64,000 nt of DNA. It comes from VAZQ01 sp963841705. GTDB taxonomy: Bacteria > Pseudomonadota > Alphaproteobacteria > Rhizobiales > Xanthobacteraceae. The DNA lies in contig CAWJDY010000031.1 in NCBI GenBank assembly GCA_963841705.1, forward strand, positions 83,837 to 147,836, given 5' to 3'. Positions within the stretch are counted from its first letter, which is position 1. Every line of letters starts with the position of its first letter. The notes beneath the pieces were generated by a model. The model ran no database searches. It saw only the letters and a list, made by a program, of their open reading frames with translations, and was not told the origin of the DNA. Made by a program: the position numbers and the translations under genes. Shown here one piece after another: positions 38,248 to 46,845 of the stretch.

Positions 38248-38948
38248 GCAAAATCGGCGCGGCAACGGAAATCGACCCGCCACTGCGTGCCGTGCGCGAG
38301 CGCATCGCGCGCGCCTGCATCGAGGCGTGCCGCGATCCGACGTCGGTCACTCTGGTTGCGATCTCAAAGACTTTCGGTCCGGCGGCCATCGAACCTGTCA
38401 TCGCAAAAGGTCAGCGCGTGTTCGGAGAGAACAGGGTGCAGGAGGCGAAGGGCAAATGGCCCGCGCTAAGGGAACGCCATCCCGGCCTGGAGCTTCATCT
38501 CGTCGGACCGTTGCAGTCGAACAAGGCGAGAGAGGCGGTCGCCCTGTTCGACGCGATCCATTCCGTTGACCGGCCAAGCCTTGCCGAGGCGCTCGCCCGG
38601 GAGATTGCCAGACAGGGGCGAAAGCCGACGCTTTTCGTCGAGGTGAATACCGGTGCCGAGCCGCAGAAAGCGGGTGTGCTTCCAGAGGAAACCGATGCGT
38701 TCCTTGCTGCCTGCCGCGAGCGTCACGGATTGGAGATCGCGGGGCTGATGTGCATTCCTCCGGCGCATGAAAGCCCGGCGCCGCATTTCGCACTGACGGC
38801 CAAGATCGCACGCCGCAACAATCTTGCGCTGCTTTCCATGGGCATGAGTGCGGATTTCACCATCGCGATTGCGTACGGCGCCACCCACGTGCGGATTGGC
38901 ACTGCGATCTTCGGCGAGCGGCCCTCGCCACGGCATCAGCCGGCGTGA
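38244..38948 (+). CDS. yggS: PLP-binding homeostasis protein YggS
   Basis: A 234-residue protein of the YggS/PROSC family, single-domain TIM-barrel proteins that bind pyridoxal phosphate and keep B6 and amino-acid pools balanced. Lys42 (VAISKTF) binds PLP; FGENRVQEA, HLVGPLQSNK and LSMGMSADF are family signatures. It overlaps the oxygenase gene by four bases, an unusual partner for an alkylation-repair operon. Confidence 0.93.
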   Translation: MSKIGAATEIDPPLRAVRERIARACIEACRDPTSVTLVAISKTFGPAAIEPVIAKGQRVFGENRVQEAKGKWPALRERHPGLELHLVGPLQSNKAREAVALFDAIHSVDRPSLAEALAREIARQGRKPTLFVEVNTGAEPQKAGVLPEETDAFLAACRERHGLEIAGLMCIPPAHESPAPHFALTAKIARRNNLALLSMGMSADFTIAIAYGATHVRIGTAIFGERPSPRHQPA

Positions 38949-38985
38949 CCAGAAACTTCTCGATTGGAAGGCGACCTTCCGGTAG

Positions 38986-39006
38986 GGGCGACCCATTGGG
39001 TCGCCC
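38986..39006. repeat. REP-like palindrome with ATT loop
   Basis: Perfect 9-base arms GGGCGACCC and GGGTCGCCC with loop ATT, preceded by GTAG. The palindrome at 53035-53058 has the same ATT loop and a GTAA left flank, so both seem to belong to one family. The rest of the yggS to L,D-transpeptidase gap shows no gene. Confidence 0.7.
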
Positions 39007-39109
39007 GCCATCCCCACCGGATGCTGAAAGCGGCCATCGGGGGTGCCCGCCGAGACCTTGTCACCGGGCTACCCGTCTCGTGCATGACGTGCCGCGGCTC
39101 ACAATTGCG

Positions 39110-39667
39110 CTAAACTTCTATCGCCAGACGGGTGTTGGGGCCGATGCGTGCAAGCAGGCGGCATAAGTCCGCTGACCTCAAGGCGATACATCCAGCCGTA
39201 GGCGAGTCCTGGCGCCGCGCGACGTGCACGAACACGGCACTGCCGCGGCGAGCTTTTCGCGGCCGGGTGTTGTGGTCGATCTCGACGAGGAAGTCGTAGA
39301 GCGGATCGTTCCGCCAGAGCCGGTCTCCCGGCTCCCCGGGGGACCGGCTAAATGGGCGGTTGTAGCGCTGGTCGGTCGGATCCTCACACCAGGCCATCTC
39401 AGGAGTGATTCGCCTTGCCGGGAGAAGCGTGATCGGCCGCGGGGAGCGGTCGGCGCGCCACCAGAGCTGCAGGAGCCGAAAACGGCCGCGCGGCGTTGCG
39501 CCGTCTCCTTCGCGCTTGTTGGCACGCACTCCGGAGCGCCCCAGCAGGACCGGCATGGCAAAAGGGCCGGCCAGAAGAATTCCGCTGATTCGGGAGCCGG
39601 GCCGGACCCGCACGCGTATTAGCGGCAGCGTTCGCGTGCGCATGAACGAGGCGGTCGCGGCGGGCAT
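39110..39667 (-). CDS. L,D-transpeptidase-family protein
   Basis: A 185-residue YkuD-type L,D-transpeptidase domain protein. The catalytic motif is HVARRQDSPTAGCIAL with the His and Cys in normal spacing. Other family marks are GVRANKREGDGATPRGRFRL and WCEDPTDQRYNRP. There is no obvious signal peptide or anchor; such short forms occur in rhizobia. ATG 39667 follows AAGGA directly, and ATG 39643 would remove eight residues. Confidence 0.85.
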   Translation of the reverse strand: MPAATASFMRTRTLPLIRVRVRPGSRISGILLAGPFAMPVLLGRSGVRANKREGDGATPRGRFRLLQLWWRADRSPRPITLLPARRITPEMAWCEDPTDQRYNRPFSRSPGEPGDRLWRNDPLYDFLVEIDHNTRPRKARRGSAVFVHVARRQDSPTAGCIALRSADLCRLLARIGPNTRLAIEV

Positions 39668-39756
39668 TCCTTAATCACTTCGACCAATCTGCTTGCTCTT
39701 TTGCGCCCGAATGCTCTACTTCGCACACTGGCATGGCAGGCCGCGAGGGCTTCGAT

Positions 39757-40443
39757 ATGAGCACTACGCGCAAGATCCTGATTGTGGACGATGATGCTGA
39801 GCTGCGGGAGGCGCTGCTCGAGCAGCTCGCCTTGCATGACGAGTTCGAAGCGGCCGCGGCCGAGAGCGGTACGAAGGGGGTGCAAGCGGCAAAATCGGGC
39901 CAGATCGACCTCGTCATCATGGATGTCGGCCTGCCTGACATCGACGGGCGCGAAGCGGTGCGCATTCTGCGCAAGAACGGCTTCAAGGCTCCCATTATAA
40001 TGCTCACCGCGCATAACACCGACTCCGATACCATTCTCGGGCTGGAATCGGGAGCCAACGATTACGTCGCCAAGCCGTTTCGTTTTGCCGTCCTGCTGGC
40101 GCGCATCCGCGCCCAGCTGCGGCAGCACGAGGCGAGCGAGGACGCAGTGTTCAACATTGGGCCGTATACGTTCCGGCCGAGTTCGAAGATCCTGCTCAAT
40201 CCAAAAGGCAACAAGGTCCGGCTCACCGAGAAGGAGACAGCGATACTGCGGTACCTCTATCGCGCCGGCGAGCGCCCGGTCTCGCGGGAAACGCTGCTGC
40301 AGGAAGTTTGGGGCTACAATTCGGGGGTCACCACGCACACGCTGGAAACGCACATCTACCGATTGCGGCAGAAGGTCGAGCAGGATGCTGCGAGCCCTTC
40401 CATTCTGGTCACCGAGGCGGGTGGGTATAAGCTGGTGCCGTAA
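39757..40443 (+). CDS. cenR: CenR-like OmpR-family response regulator
   Basis: A 228-residue response regulator: receiver domain with DDD (11-13), phospho-acceptor Asp56 (VIMDVGLPD) and the conserved Lys in VAKPF, followed by an OmpR/PhoB winged helix (RLTEKETAILRYLYRAGERP, WGYNSGVTTHTLETHIYRLR). It closely resembles the essential envelope regulator CenR of alphaproteobacteria (OtpR in Brucella). ATG 39757 has GAGGG eight bases upstream. No histidine kinase lies beside it, which is usual for CenR. Confidence 0.88.
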   Translation: MSTTRKILIVDDDAELREALLEQLALHDEFEAAAAESGTKGVQAAKSGQIDLVIMDVGLPDIDGREAVRILRKNGFKAPIIMLTAHNTDSDTILGLESGANDYVAKPFRFAVLLARIRAQLRQHEASEDAVFNIGPYTFRPSSKILLNPKGNKVRLTEKETAILRYLYRAGERPVSRETLLQEVWGYNSGVTTHTLETHIYRLRQKVEQDAASPSILVTEAGGYKLVP

Positions 40444-40452
40444 CCTCGTCCC

Positions 40453-40911
40453 ATGACCATCGAGGACGACATCGCGTTTCTGGAACGTGTGCCGACGCTC
40501 AATCTCTTAAGTCGACCGGCCCTGCGTATTCTGGCGATCGGCGCGCAGTCGCGTTACGTGCACGGGGGCGAGATCCTTTTCAATGCCGGAGAAGAGGCGG
40601 AAGGAGGCTACGTCGTCCAGGAGGGCAGCTTTAATTTGATGCCCGACTCCGCCGACGAGGGCAAAGCCGTAGTGGTCGGTCCGTGCACCCTGCTGGGGGA
40701 AGTGGCGCTGTTCACGGAGAGCCAGCGCTCGGCCACGGCGACTGCACTGGAGCCGTCGACCGTGCTGCTGATTCCGCGGCCGCTCGTCCTCAAGATGCTG
40801 GACAGCTTTCCCGATAGCGCCCGCAAGCTGCGCGACGCTCTTGCCAGCCGTCTCGACCAGTCGACCCAGGAGATCTGCGACGTGCGCGCGGTGCTCAATT
40901 CCTACCAGTGA
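40453..40911 (+). CDS. Cyclic nucleotide-binding domain protein
   Basis: A 152-residue single cNMP-binding-fold protein without a DNA-binding domain. GEILFNAGEEAEGGYVVQEG is the ligand-binding strand region, and LLGEVALFTESQRSATATAL the phosphate-binding cassette (with E and R/S in place). Starts nine bases after the cenR stop, so they may share a transcript. Similar stand-alone domains sit beside cenR in relatives; ligand unproven. Confidence 0.85.
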   Translation: MTIEDDIAFLERVPTLNLLSRPALRILAIGAQSRYVHGGEILFNAGEEAEGGYVVQEGSFNLMPDSADEGKAVVVGPCTLLGEVALFTESQRSATATALEPSTVLLIPRPLVLKMLDSFPDSARKLRDALASRLDQSTQEICDVRAVLNSYQ

Positions 40912-40918
40912 GGAATCA

Positions 40919-42007
40919 TCAGAACGGCTCGTATTCGCGCAGCGCCGGAATTACCTTCTCCCCGAACAGGCGGATCGAGCGCATCAGCTCAGGCTCGGGC
41001 AGGTCGGAGAAGTTGAACTCGCCCATGAACACATTGAACAATCCCGCCTCGGCGGCCGCACGGATTTTTTCGGCTACGGTCTCGGCGGAGCCGATGAAGA
41101 CGAGATCGTGCTTGCGCAGATAGTCCGCGTCGAACAGGTGCTGCATGATTTCCGATGCACCGGGCTCGCCGCGGCCGATGAACATCTTGGCGTATTCGCG
41201 CACGCGGTCCTCGAAGCTCTCGCCCGGCTTGGGGCGCGCCAGAAACCCTTCATAGGCGCGACTGGCGCGAAGCAAAGCCGTGTCGATCGCTTTTTCATCG
41301 GATTCATCGACATAAACAACTGTGCAATAAGCAATGCTCGGACGCTTCGACCGACCGACTTTTTCCCAATCCTGCAGGAATTTGCGATAGCGCGGCGCGG
41401 CATCGGCGCGCGGGTAGATCAGGAAATAGCCGGGGTTGATGCCGTGTTTTGCGCAGAACTCCAGGGTCTGCGGATCGCGGCTCATCATCCACAGCGGCGG
41501 ATGCGGGCGCTGCGACGGCTTGACCGCAAGCTCGGCGCGGTCGGTGTGGAATTCCTGGCCGTGGAACGAGAATGGCTGTGTGTCGCCGAACGCCGCTCGC
41601 ATATAGTAGACGAATTCGAGCGTCGGTGATTTTCTATGGTCGTAGTCGAGGCCGAACGGGCGGAAATAGTCCGGCTTGATGCCGGGAACGAGGCCAAGCT
41701 CCATGCGCCCCCCGAGCATCTGATCGACGATGGCGATCTCCTCGGCAAGCCGCAACGGATGATAAAGCGGCACAATGTAGCCCATTGGCCCGACACGCAG
41801 ACGCTTCGTGCGCGCGCCGGCGCCGACCGCGTAAAGGCTTGGTGCCGACATCCAGCTCTCGTCCGGGCGGAAATGATGCTCGACGCAGAAGGAATAATCG
41901 AAGCCGAGCTCGTCGCAGCATTGCAGCTCTCGCCACAACTGTTCGTAGCGTTGGTGCGGCGTCATGCCGGGCTTGCCCCAGACATGGGCAAAATGCGCGA
42001 ATCTCAT
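40919..42007 (-). CDS. LLM-class flavin-dependent oxidoreductase
   Basis: A 362-residue luciferase-like monooxygenase. It starts MRFAHFAHVWGKPGMTPHQR and contains CVEHHFRPDESWMSAPS, GPMGYIVPLYHPLRLAEEIA and WMMSRDPQTLEFCAKHGIN, all typical of the two-component, FMNH2-dependent family. Substrate cannot be predicted. ATG 42007 fits the family N-terminus; longer starts add unrelated residues. Convergent with the cNMP gene. Confidence 0.87.
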   Translation of the reverse strand: MRFAHFAHVWGKPGMTPHQRYEQLWRELQCCDELGFDYSFCVEHHFRPDESWMSAPSLYAVGAGARTKRLRVGPMGYIVPLYHPLRLAEEIAIVDQMLGGRMELGLVPGIKPDYFRPFGLDYDHRKSPTLEFVYYMRAAFGDTQPFSFHGQEFHTDRAELAVKPSQRPHPPLWMMSRDPQTLEFCAKHGINPGYFLIYPRADAAPRYRKFLQDWEKVGRSKRPSIAYCTVVYVDESDEKAIDTALLRASRAYEGFLARPKPGESFEDRVREYAKMFIGRGEPGASEIMQHLFDADYLRKHDLVFIGSAETVAEKIRAAAEAGLFNVFMGEFNFSDLPEPELMRSIRLFGEKVIPALREYEPF

Positions 42008-42138
42008 CCTGTCGCTCCATCGGATCGCGCAATGTGGCAGTGGCGGCTCCCGACCGCAAACTGCGCGACGGCGATTCATGTGACTGGTAAGGATGCCGAA
42101 GCCGTGCAGCTCGACGCGCTGGAACGCGGTGGAATTCC

Positions 42139-42461
42139 TTAAAGTCCCAGGACCATCAGATCGAGCTTGTCAGCGGCGCGGCGCAGCTTCCGATCGAGCG
42201 TGGCAAGCGGGAGGCGGCGGCGTTGCGCAAGCTCAAGATAGGCGGCATCGTACAAGGTGATATGAGCTCGTGCTGTTCAGCGAGCCGCAACGTTGCCGAC
42301 CAGGCATGCACGTCGGTTTCCAAGTCGGTCTCGATTTGCATCTGCTTAAGGTCGGCTATCGAAGAGTCGCGATAGGCGACGCTGATTCGCCCGCAGCGCA
42401 CCGCCAGCTGAAGGCCATTCGCGAGCTCAAGTCGCCACAGTGCCTGCTCACTTATGCTCAC
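42139..42461 (-). pseudogene. VapC-like PIN toxin, frameshifted and truncated
   Basis: The minus strand starts (from 42461) with LWRLELANGLQLAVRCGRIS and continues DLETDVHAWSATLRLAEQHE; then a two-base disturbance near 42262 (GAGCTCATATCACC where GAGCTCATCACC is expected) shifts to LYDAAYLELAQRRRLPLATL and DRKLRRAADKLDLM. This is the C-terminal half of a PIN-domain (VapC) RNase with its last catalytic acidic residues. The first half, with the first Asp, is missing. Confidence 0.75.
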
Positions 42462-43273
42462 AGCTCCAGCGTCGCAGTGACCGGCACGTGATCAGAAGGG
42501 CGCACCCAGCCGCGCAAATCCTTGAGCACCTCTACTTTGCTGACACGGTCCGCGAGTGCCGGGGCAACCCAGATGTGGTCCAGCCGGCGCCCCTTGTCGG
42601 CGGTCCTCCAGTCGGGCGAGCGATAGCTCCACCAGGTGAACAGCTTGGTTGGCTCCGGCACCAGCATGCGCATCGCATCGATCCACGAGCCGGTCTTCTG
42701 GGTCTCGAGGAGGCGCTCGCATTCCACCGGCGTGTGCGAGACGACCCGGAGCATCTGCTTGTGACTCCACACATCGTGCTCCAATGGCGCGACGTTGAGG
42801 TCGCCGACCAGAATCATTCGGCCGGAGCCGGTGCAGCGGAATTCAAGACATGCGCGCATTTCGTCGAGGAACGACAGCTTGTGCGCGAATTTGGGATTGA
42901 CCTCCGGATCGGGGAGGTCGCCGCCTGCGGGCACATAGAGATTGTGCAGCGTGATCGGATCGCGAAGTCCGGCGCGCTCGCCAATCACCGCGCTGATGTG
43001 GCGGCAGTCCACCTTGTCGCAGAAGGATCGAATATTGAAGCTCTCGATCGGCATCCGCGAAAGCAGGACAACCCCGTGGTAGCCCTTCTGTCCGTTGAGG
43101 GCGACATGCTCGTAGCCCAGGCGCTTGAATCGCTTGCGCGGGAATTTATCGTCCGGGCACTTCGTTTCCTGAAGACAGAGAATGTCGGGCCGCACCGACT
43201 TGATGAGTTTGGCGACGTTGTCCAGCCGCAGCCGCACCGAGTTGATGTTCCAGGTCGTGACGGTAAGGCGCAT
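42458..43273 (-). CDS. xthA: Exodeoxyribonuclease III
   Basis: Mg-dependent AP endonuclease/3'-5' exonuclease of base excision repair, 271 residues. MRLTVTTWNINSVRLR, LQETKC (metal-binding Glu), GDLNVAP and the C-terminal PSDHVPV (catalytic Asp-His) are present. ATG 43273. It follows lolA on the same strand, as in other Rhizobiales, separated by 193 bases. Confidence 0.96.
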   Translation of the reverse strand: MRLTVTTWNINSVRLRLDNVAKLIKSVRPDILCLQETKCPDDKFPRKRFKRLGYEHVALNGQKGYHGVVLLSRMPIESFNIRSFCDKVDCRHISAVIGERAGLRDPITLHNLYVPAGGDLPDPEVNPKFAHKLSFLDEMRACLEFRCTGSGRMILVGDLNVAPLEHDVWSHKQMLRVVSHTPVECERLLETQKTGSWIDAMRMLVPEPTKLFTWWSYRSPDWRTADKGRRLDHIWVAPALADRVSKVEVLKDLRGWVRPSDHVPVTATLEL

Positions 43274-43466
43274 TTGTTTTGCAGGTCAGAGGGCGGGCAG
43301 CGTCATTCGAGGCTCCGCAAAACGGCGGGCCCGCAATACCGCTACACTCTGCCGGTGATTACTGGATTCCGGGCTCCCTTGCCACGCTCGGGCCCGGGAG
43401 TGAAAACGTCAATCGTCGCGTGTGAATGGGCTGGACTGGCGGCGGCGCAGACGCCGCGAGGACGAG

Positions 43467-44270
43467 CTATTGCGCGTAGCGCGTATAGTCGATGCGGAAC
43501 AGGTTCGGATCCGGGTGCTTGCTGCTGTCGAGATTGGAAATCGCAACCGTCGTGTCATAGCCCTGGGGATCGGTCACGGTCCACTGCTTCAACTGATAGT
43601 CCTTGGCGCCGAGCATCATCATCAGTCGGCTGGTGCCGATGAGCGCCTGTCTCTCTTCAATGACGACGGTCACATACACATCGTCCGAACGCACGGCCAC
43701 CACATTGGTCTCGCGCAGGAGGTCGATCCTCTCGGACAACAGGAAACGCAGAGGCGTTTGCGAGAGCGGATAGAGATCCTGGGTCGCCAGCTTGCGGTCT
43801 CGGACCACCACGGTCTGCCCGTCGGCTATGATCTCGATCGGGCTCGGGGCATCGTATTCAAACCGAACTCTGCCGGGCTTCTGCACGTAGAATTCACCTT
43901 GCGTCCGGCTGCCATCAGGCGCGACCTGGACGAAATGACCGACCATCTGCTGCACGCTGGAAAGATAGGTGCTCACCTTGTCGATCTGGGCACGCTGCGC
44001 CGGAGTGAACGCGGTCGTGGTCGCCGCAGGGGGCGGTGCTTCGGGCTGCTTGTCGAGGTTGAAGAGGGATCTCAATCCAGTGGCGAGGCCGGCAACGGGA
44101 TTTTGCGGCTGAGCGCTTGCAGCCGGCGCTGGTGCGGCGGACCGGGCTGCGCCTTGCTTGGGCAGAGGTGCCGGCTTTGGCAACGGAACGGTCTCCGCAT
44201 CGGCCGGGGCGAGCCCGATGAGGCCCAACAGCAGCATCCCGACCACCAGCCTCCGGCGCATGCGGGCCAT
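43467..44270 (-). CDS. lolA: Outer-membrane lipoprotein carrier LolA
   Basis: Periplasmic chaperone that carries lipoproteins to the outer membrane. A signal peptide (RRLVVGMLLLGLIGLAPADA) is followed by a long Pro/Ala-rich linker (to about residue 85) before the LolA fold (VSTYLSSVQQMVGHFVQVAP, KPGRVRFEYDAPSPIEIIAD). The 267-residue length is longer than enterobacterial LolA (~200) because of that linker, which is common in rhizobia. ATG 44270, with 44261 as alternative. Confidence 0.88.
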   Translation of the reverse strand: MARMRRRLVVGMLLLGLIGLAPADAETVPLPKPAPLPKQGAARSAAPAPAASAQPQNPVAGLATGLRSLFNLDKQPEAPPPAATTTAFTPAQRAQIDKVSTYLSSVQQMVGHFVQVAPDGSRTQGEFYVQKPGRVRFEYDAPSPIEIIADGQTVVVRDRKLATQDLYPLSQTPLRFLLSERIDLLRETNVVAVRSDDVYVTVVIEERQALIGTSRLMMMLGAKDYQLKQWTVTDPQGYDTTVAISNLDSSKHPDPNLFRIDYTRYAQ

Positions 44271-44428
44271 ATTCCCCTCTCTCCGCTTCCCTTAACCCCG
44301 CTTGCCTAGTTGCCACATGTGGCGAGATGACGACTACCAGCCGTGTTGCGGCTGAACTGTGTCCAGAACTCCACACTTTGCGCGTCCGGAGTTGGGCCCG
44401 GCTCCGAGACCGCTCCATGACACCGTGG

Positions 44429-46837
44429 TCAGTAGGGCTCGGCTTCCTCTTCGGCCACCAGGATCTCGCGTTTTCCCGCGTGGTTTGCCTGGCCGACCAC
44501 GCCTTCTTTCTCCATTCGTTCCATAAGAGACGCGGCCCGATTGTAGCCGATCTGCAGCCGGCGCTGGATGTAGCTGGTTGAGGCTTTTCGGTCGCGCATC
44601 ACCACCGCGACGGCCTGCTGGTAAAGATCGGCGCTCTCCGGTTGTCCCATCCCGGTCGCGTCGAATACCGGGCTGTCCTCGTCCTCCTCTTCGTCGTCGG
44701 CCGCGGTGACGGCCTCGAGATATTGTGGAGTCCCTTGCGCCTTCAGGTGGCGGACGACCTTCTCAACTTCCTCGTCGGACACGAAGGGTCCGTGCACCCG
44801 GCTTATCCGACCGCCGCCCGCCATGTAGAGCATGTCGCCCTGACCAAGGAGTTGCTCGGCGCCCTGCTCTCCCAGAATGGTCCGGCTGTCGATCTTGGAG
44901 GTAACCTGAAACGAGATCCGGGTGGGAAAATTCGCCTTGATCGTGCCGGTTATCACGTCCACGGATGGACGCTGCGTTGCCAGAATCACGTGCAGGCCCG
45001 CCGCGCGCGCCATCTGTGCGAGACGTTGTACGGCGCCCTCGATGTCCTTGCCGGCCACCATCATGAGATCGGCCATCTCATCCACGATCACCACGATGAG
45101 CGGCAGCGGCTCGAGATCGAGCTCCTCGCGCTCGTAGATTGCCTCGCCGCTCTCCTTATCGTAGCCGGTGTGCACGGTGCGGCTGAGCTTCTCTCCTTTC
45201 GCCTTCGCATCGGCGAGCCGCACGTTGTAGCCGTCGATATTGCGCACCCCGAGCTTGGACATTTTCTTGTACCGCTCTTCCATCTCGCGCACTGCCCATT
45301 TGAGCGCCACAACCGCCTTTTTCGGATCGGTGACAACGGGAGTAAGCAGATGCGGGATGCCGTCGTAGACGGACAGTTCCAGCATCTTCGGATCGACCAT
45401 GATGAGGCGGCACTGCTCCGGCCGCAGCCGAAACACCAGGCTCAGGATCATGGTGTTGATGGCGACCGATTTGCCCGAACCGGTGGTTCCCGCAATCAGC
45501 AGATGGGGCATGCGCGCGAGATCGACGATGACGGGCTCGCCGCCAATGGTCTTTCCCAGGCACAGCGGCAGCTTTGCCGGATTGTCCGCGTAGTCGTTGC
45601 TGGCGAGCAATTCCCGCAAATACACTTTCTCTCGCGTGGGATTGGGCAGCTCGATCCCGATGGCATTGCGGCCCGCAACCACGGCAACGCGGGCCGAAAG
45701 GGCGCTCATGGAACGCGCGATGTCGTCCGCAAGGCCGATGACGCGCGAGGATTTTATGCCCGGCGCCGGTTCGAGCTCATAAAGCGTGACCACGGGGCCG
45801 GGCCGGCTGTTGATGATTTCCCCCCGCACGCCGAAATCGCCGAGCACCCCTTCGAGCGCAGTCGCATTGGCCGCGAGAGCGTCGGCGCTTAGCACAGCAC
45901 GGCCCGTCGCCTTGGGCGCGGCAAGGAGCTCGATTGGCGGAAGCACATAGCCGCCGCTCGATCGCTTCGGCGTGCGCACTGTGCGCGCTTTGCGCTCGGT
46001 GCCACCGATAGGCTCGCTTCCCTGCTCGGCGCCGTGGGCTAACTCGATCTGCGGTTCCTGGGTGGCAGCGCTACTCTCAAAACGTGGTTCGATCCTGTGC
46101 TCAACGGGGGCGCCCTTCGCGTCGACGGGTGCTCGCGACGGGGCGCCCTGCGCAATAAGCCGGTGCAGGCGCGCCTTCAGGCTGAGGAATGCGTGCGCGA
46201 TCCAGCCGAGCGAAATGGAGGTATGCGGTTCGTCCTGTTCGTCGCCCGAAGCTGGCGCGGAAGAATGCAGGCCAATTCCTGCAACCAACGCAAAGCAAAC
46301 CACGGCAGCGATGCCAGTGGCGAACATCGTGATTAATCGCGGCCAGGCAGTCAGCGTGCCTCCGGCAACGAGCGCAGGCAATCCCAGCACCCAATCGCCG
46401 ACAACACCGCCCAGTCCGCCCGGCAGCGGCCAGGTTTGACTGCGCGGCAAGGTGGCGGCGCATCCCGCCCACAGCGGCACCCCGAGCGCCCACAATGCCA
46501 TGCGCAAGCGCTCCCGGCCGAGCCGCCGATGGCTGGCCAGTCGCCAGCCCCAGATCGCGATGGGGAGAACAAGGGCGATCGTAGCCAGACCAAAAAGTTG
46601 CATCAGGAGGTCGGCAACGATTGCCCCCGTAAGCCCGAGAACGTTGCGCACGGAAGCGTTGGTGGCGTGGCTTAAGCTCGGGTCCTGGACAGACCATGTG
46701 GCAAGCGCAAGCGCGAGCAAGACCGCGCCCGTGAGCAGCGCGATGCCTGCAACCTCGCGCAGCCTGCGATGCAAGGTCTCGCGGATGGCATCGGGCAAAA
46801 AGCTCAGCGTGCGCAAACGACGATCGATCGCTGCCAT
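44429..46837 (-). CDS. ftsK: DNA translocase FtsK
   Basis: Septal DNA pump of 802 residues. Four N-terminal membrane helices (about residues 30-190) anchor it; after a short linker comes the motor with Walker A AGTTGSGKSVAIN and Walker B VVIVDEMADL. The C-terminal gamma winged-helix (RKASTSYIQRRLQIGYNRAA) reads KOPS. ATG 46837. Placed between the aminotransferase gene (8 bases upstream) and lolA, as in relatives. Confidence 0.96.
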   Translation of the reverse strand: MAAIDRRLRTLSFLPDAIRETLHRRLREVAGIALLTGAVLLALALATWSVQDPSLSHATNASVRNVLGLTGAIVADLLMQLFGLATIALVLPIAIWGWRLASHRRLGRERLRMALWALGVPLWAGCAATLPRSQTWPLPGGLGGVVGDWVLGLPALVAGGTLTAWPRLITMFATGIAAVVCFALVAGIGLHSSAPASGDEQDEPHTSISLGWIAHAFLSLKARLHRLIAQGAPSRAPVDAKGAPVEHRIEPRFESSAATQEPQIELAHGAEQGSEPIGGTERKARTVRTPKRSSGGYVLPPIELLAAPKATGRAVLSADALAANATALEGVLGDFGVRGEIINSRPGPVVTLYELEPAPGIKSSRVIGLADDIARSMSALSARVAVVAGRNAIGIELPNPTREKVYLRELLASNDYADNPAKLPLCLGKTIGGEPVIVDLARMPHLLIAGTTGSGKSVAINTMILSLVFRLRPEQCRLIMVDPKMLELSVYDGIPHLLTPVVTDPKKAVVALKWAVREMEERYKKMSKLGVRNIDGYNVRLADAKAKGEKLSRTVHTGYDKESGEAIYEREELDLEPLPLIVVIVDEMADLMMVAGKDIEGAVQRLAQMARAAGLHVILATQRPSVDVITGTIKANFPTRISFQVTSKIDSRTILGEQGAEQLLGQGDMLYMAGGGRISRVHGPFVSDEEVEKVVRHLKAQGTPQYLEAVTAADDEEEDEDSPVFDATGMGQPESADLYQQAVAVVMRDRKASTSYIQRRLQIGYNRAASLMERMEKEGVVGQANHAGKREILVAEEEAEPY

Positions 46838-46845
46838 GGTTGCGA

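Noticed and set aside
44312..44323. GCCACATGTGGC palindrome between lolA and ftsK
   Set aside because: A 12-base palindrome alone is weak evidence of a site; not repeated elsewhere in the window and no known regulator is implied.
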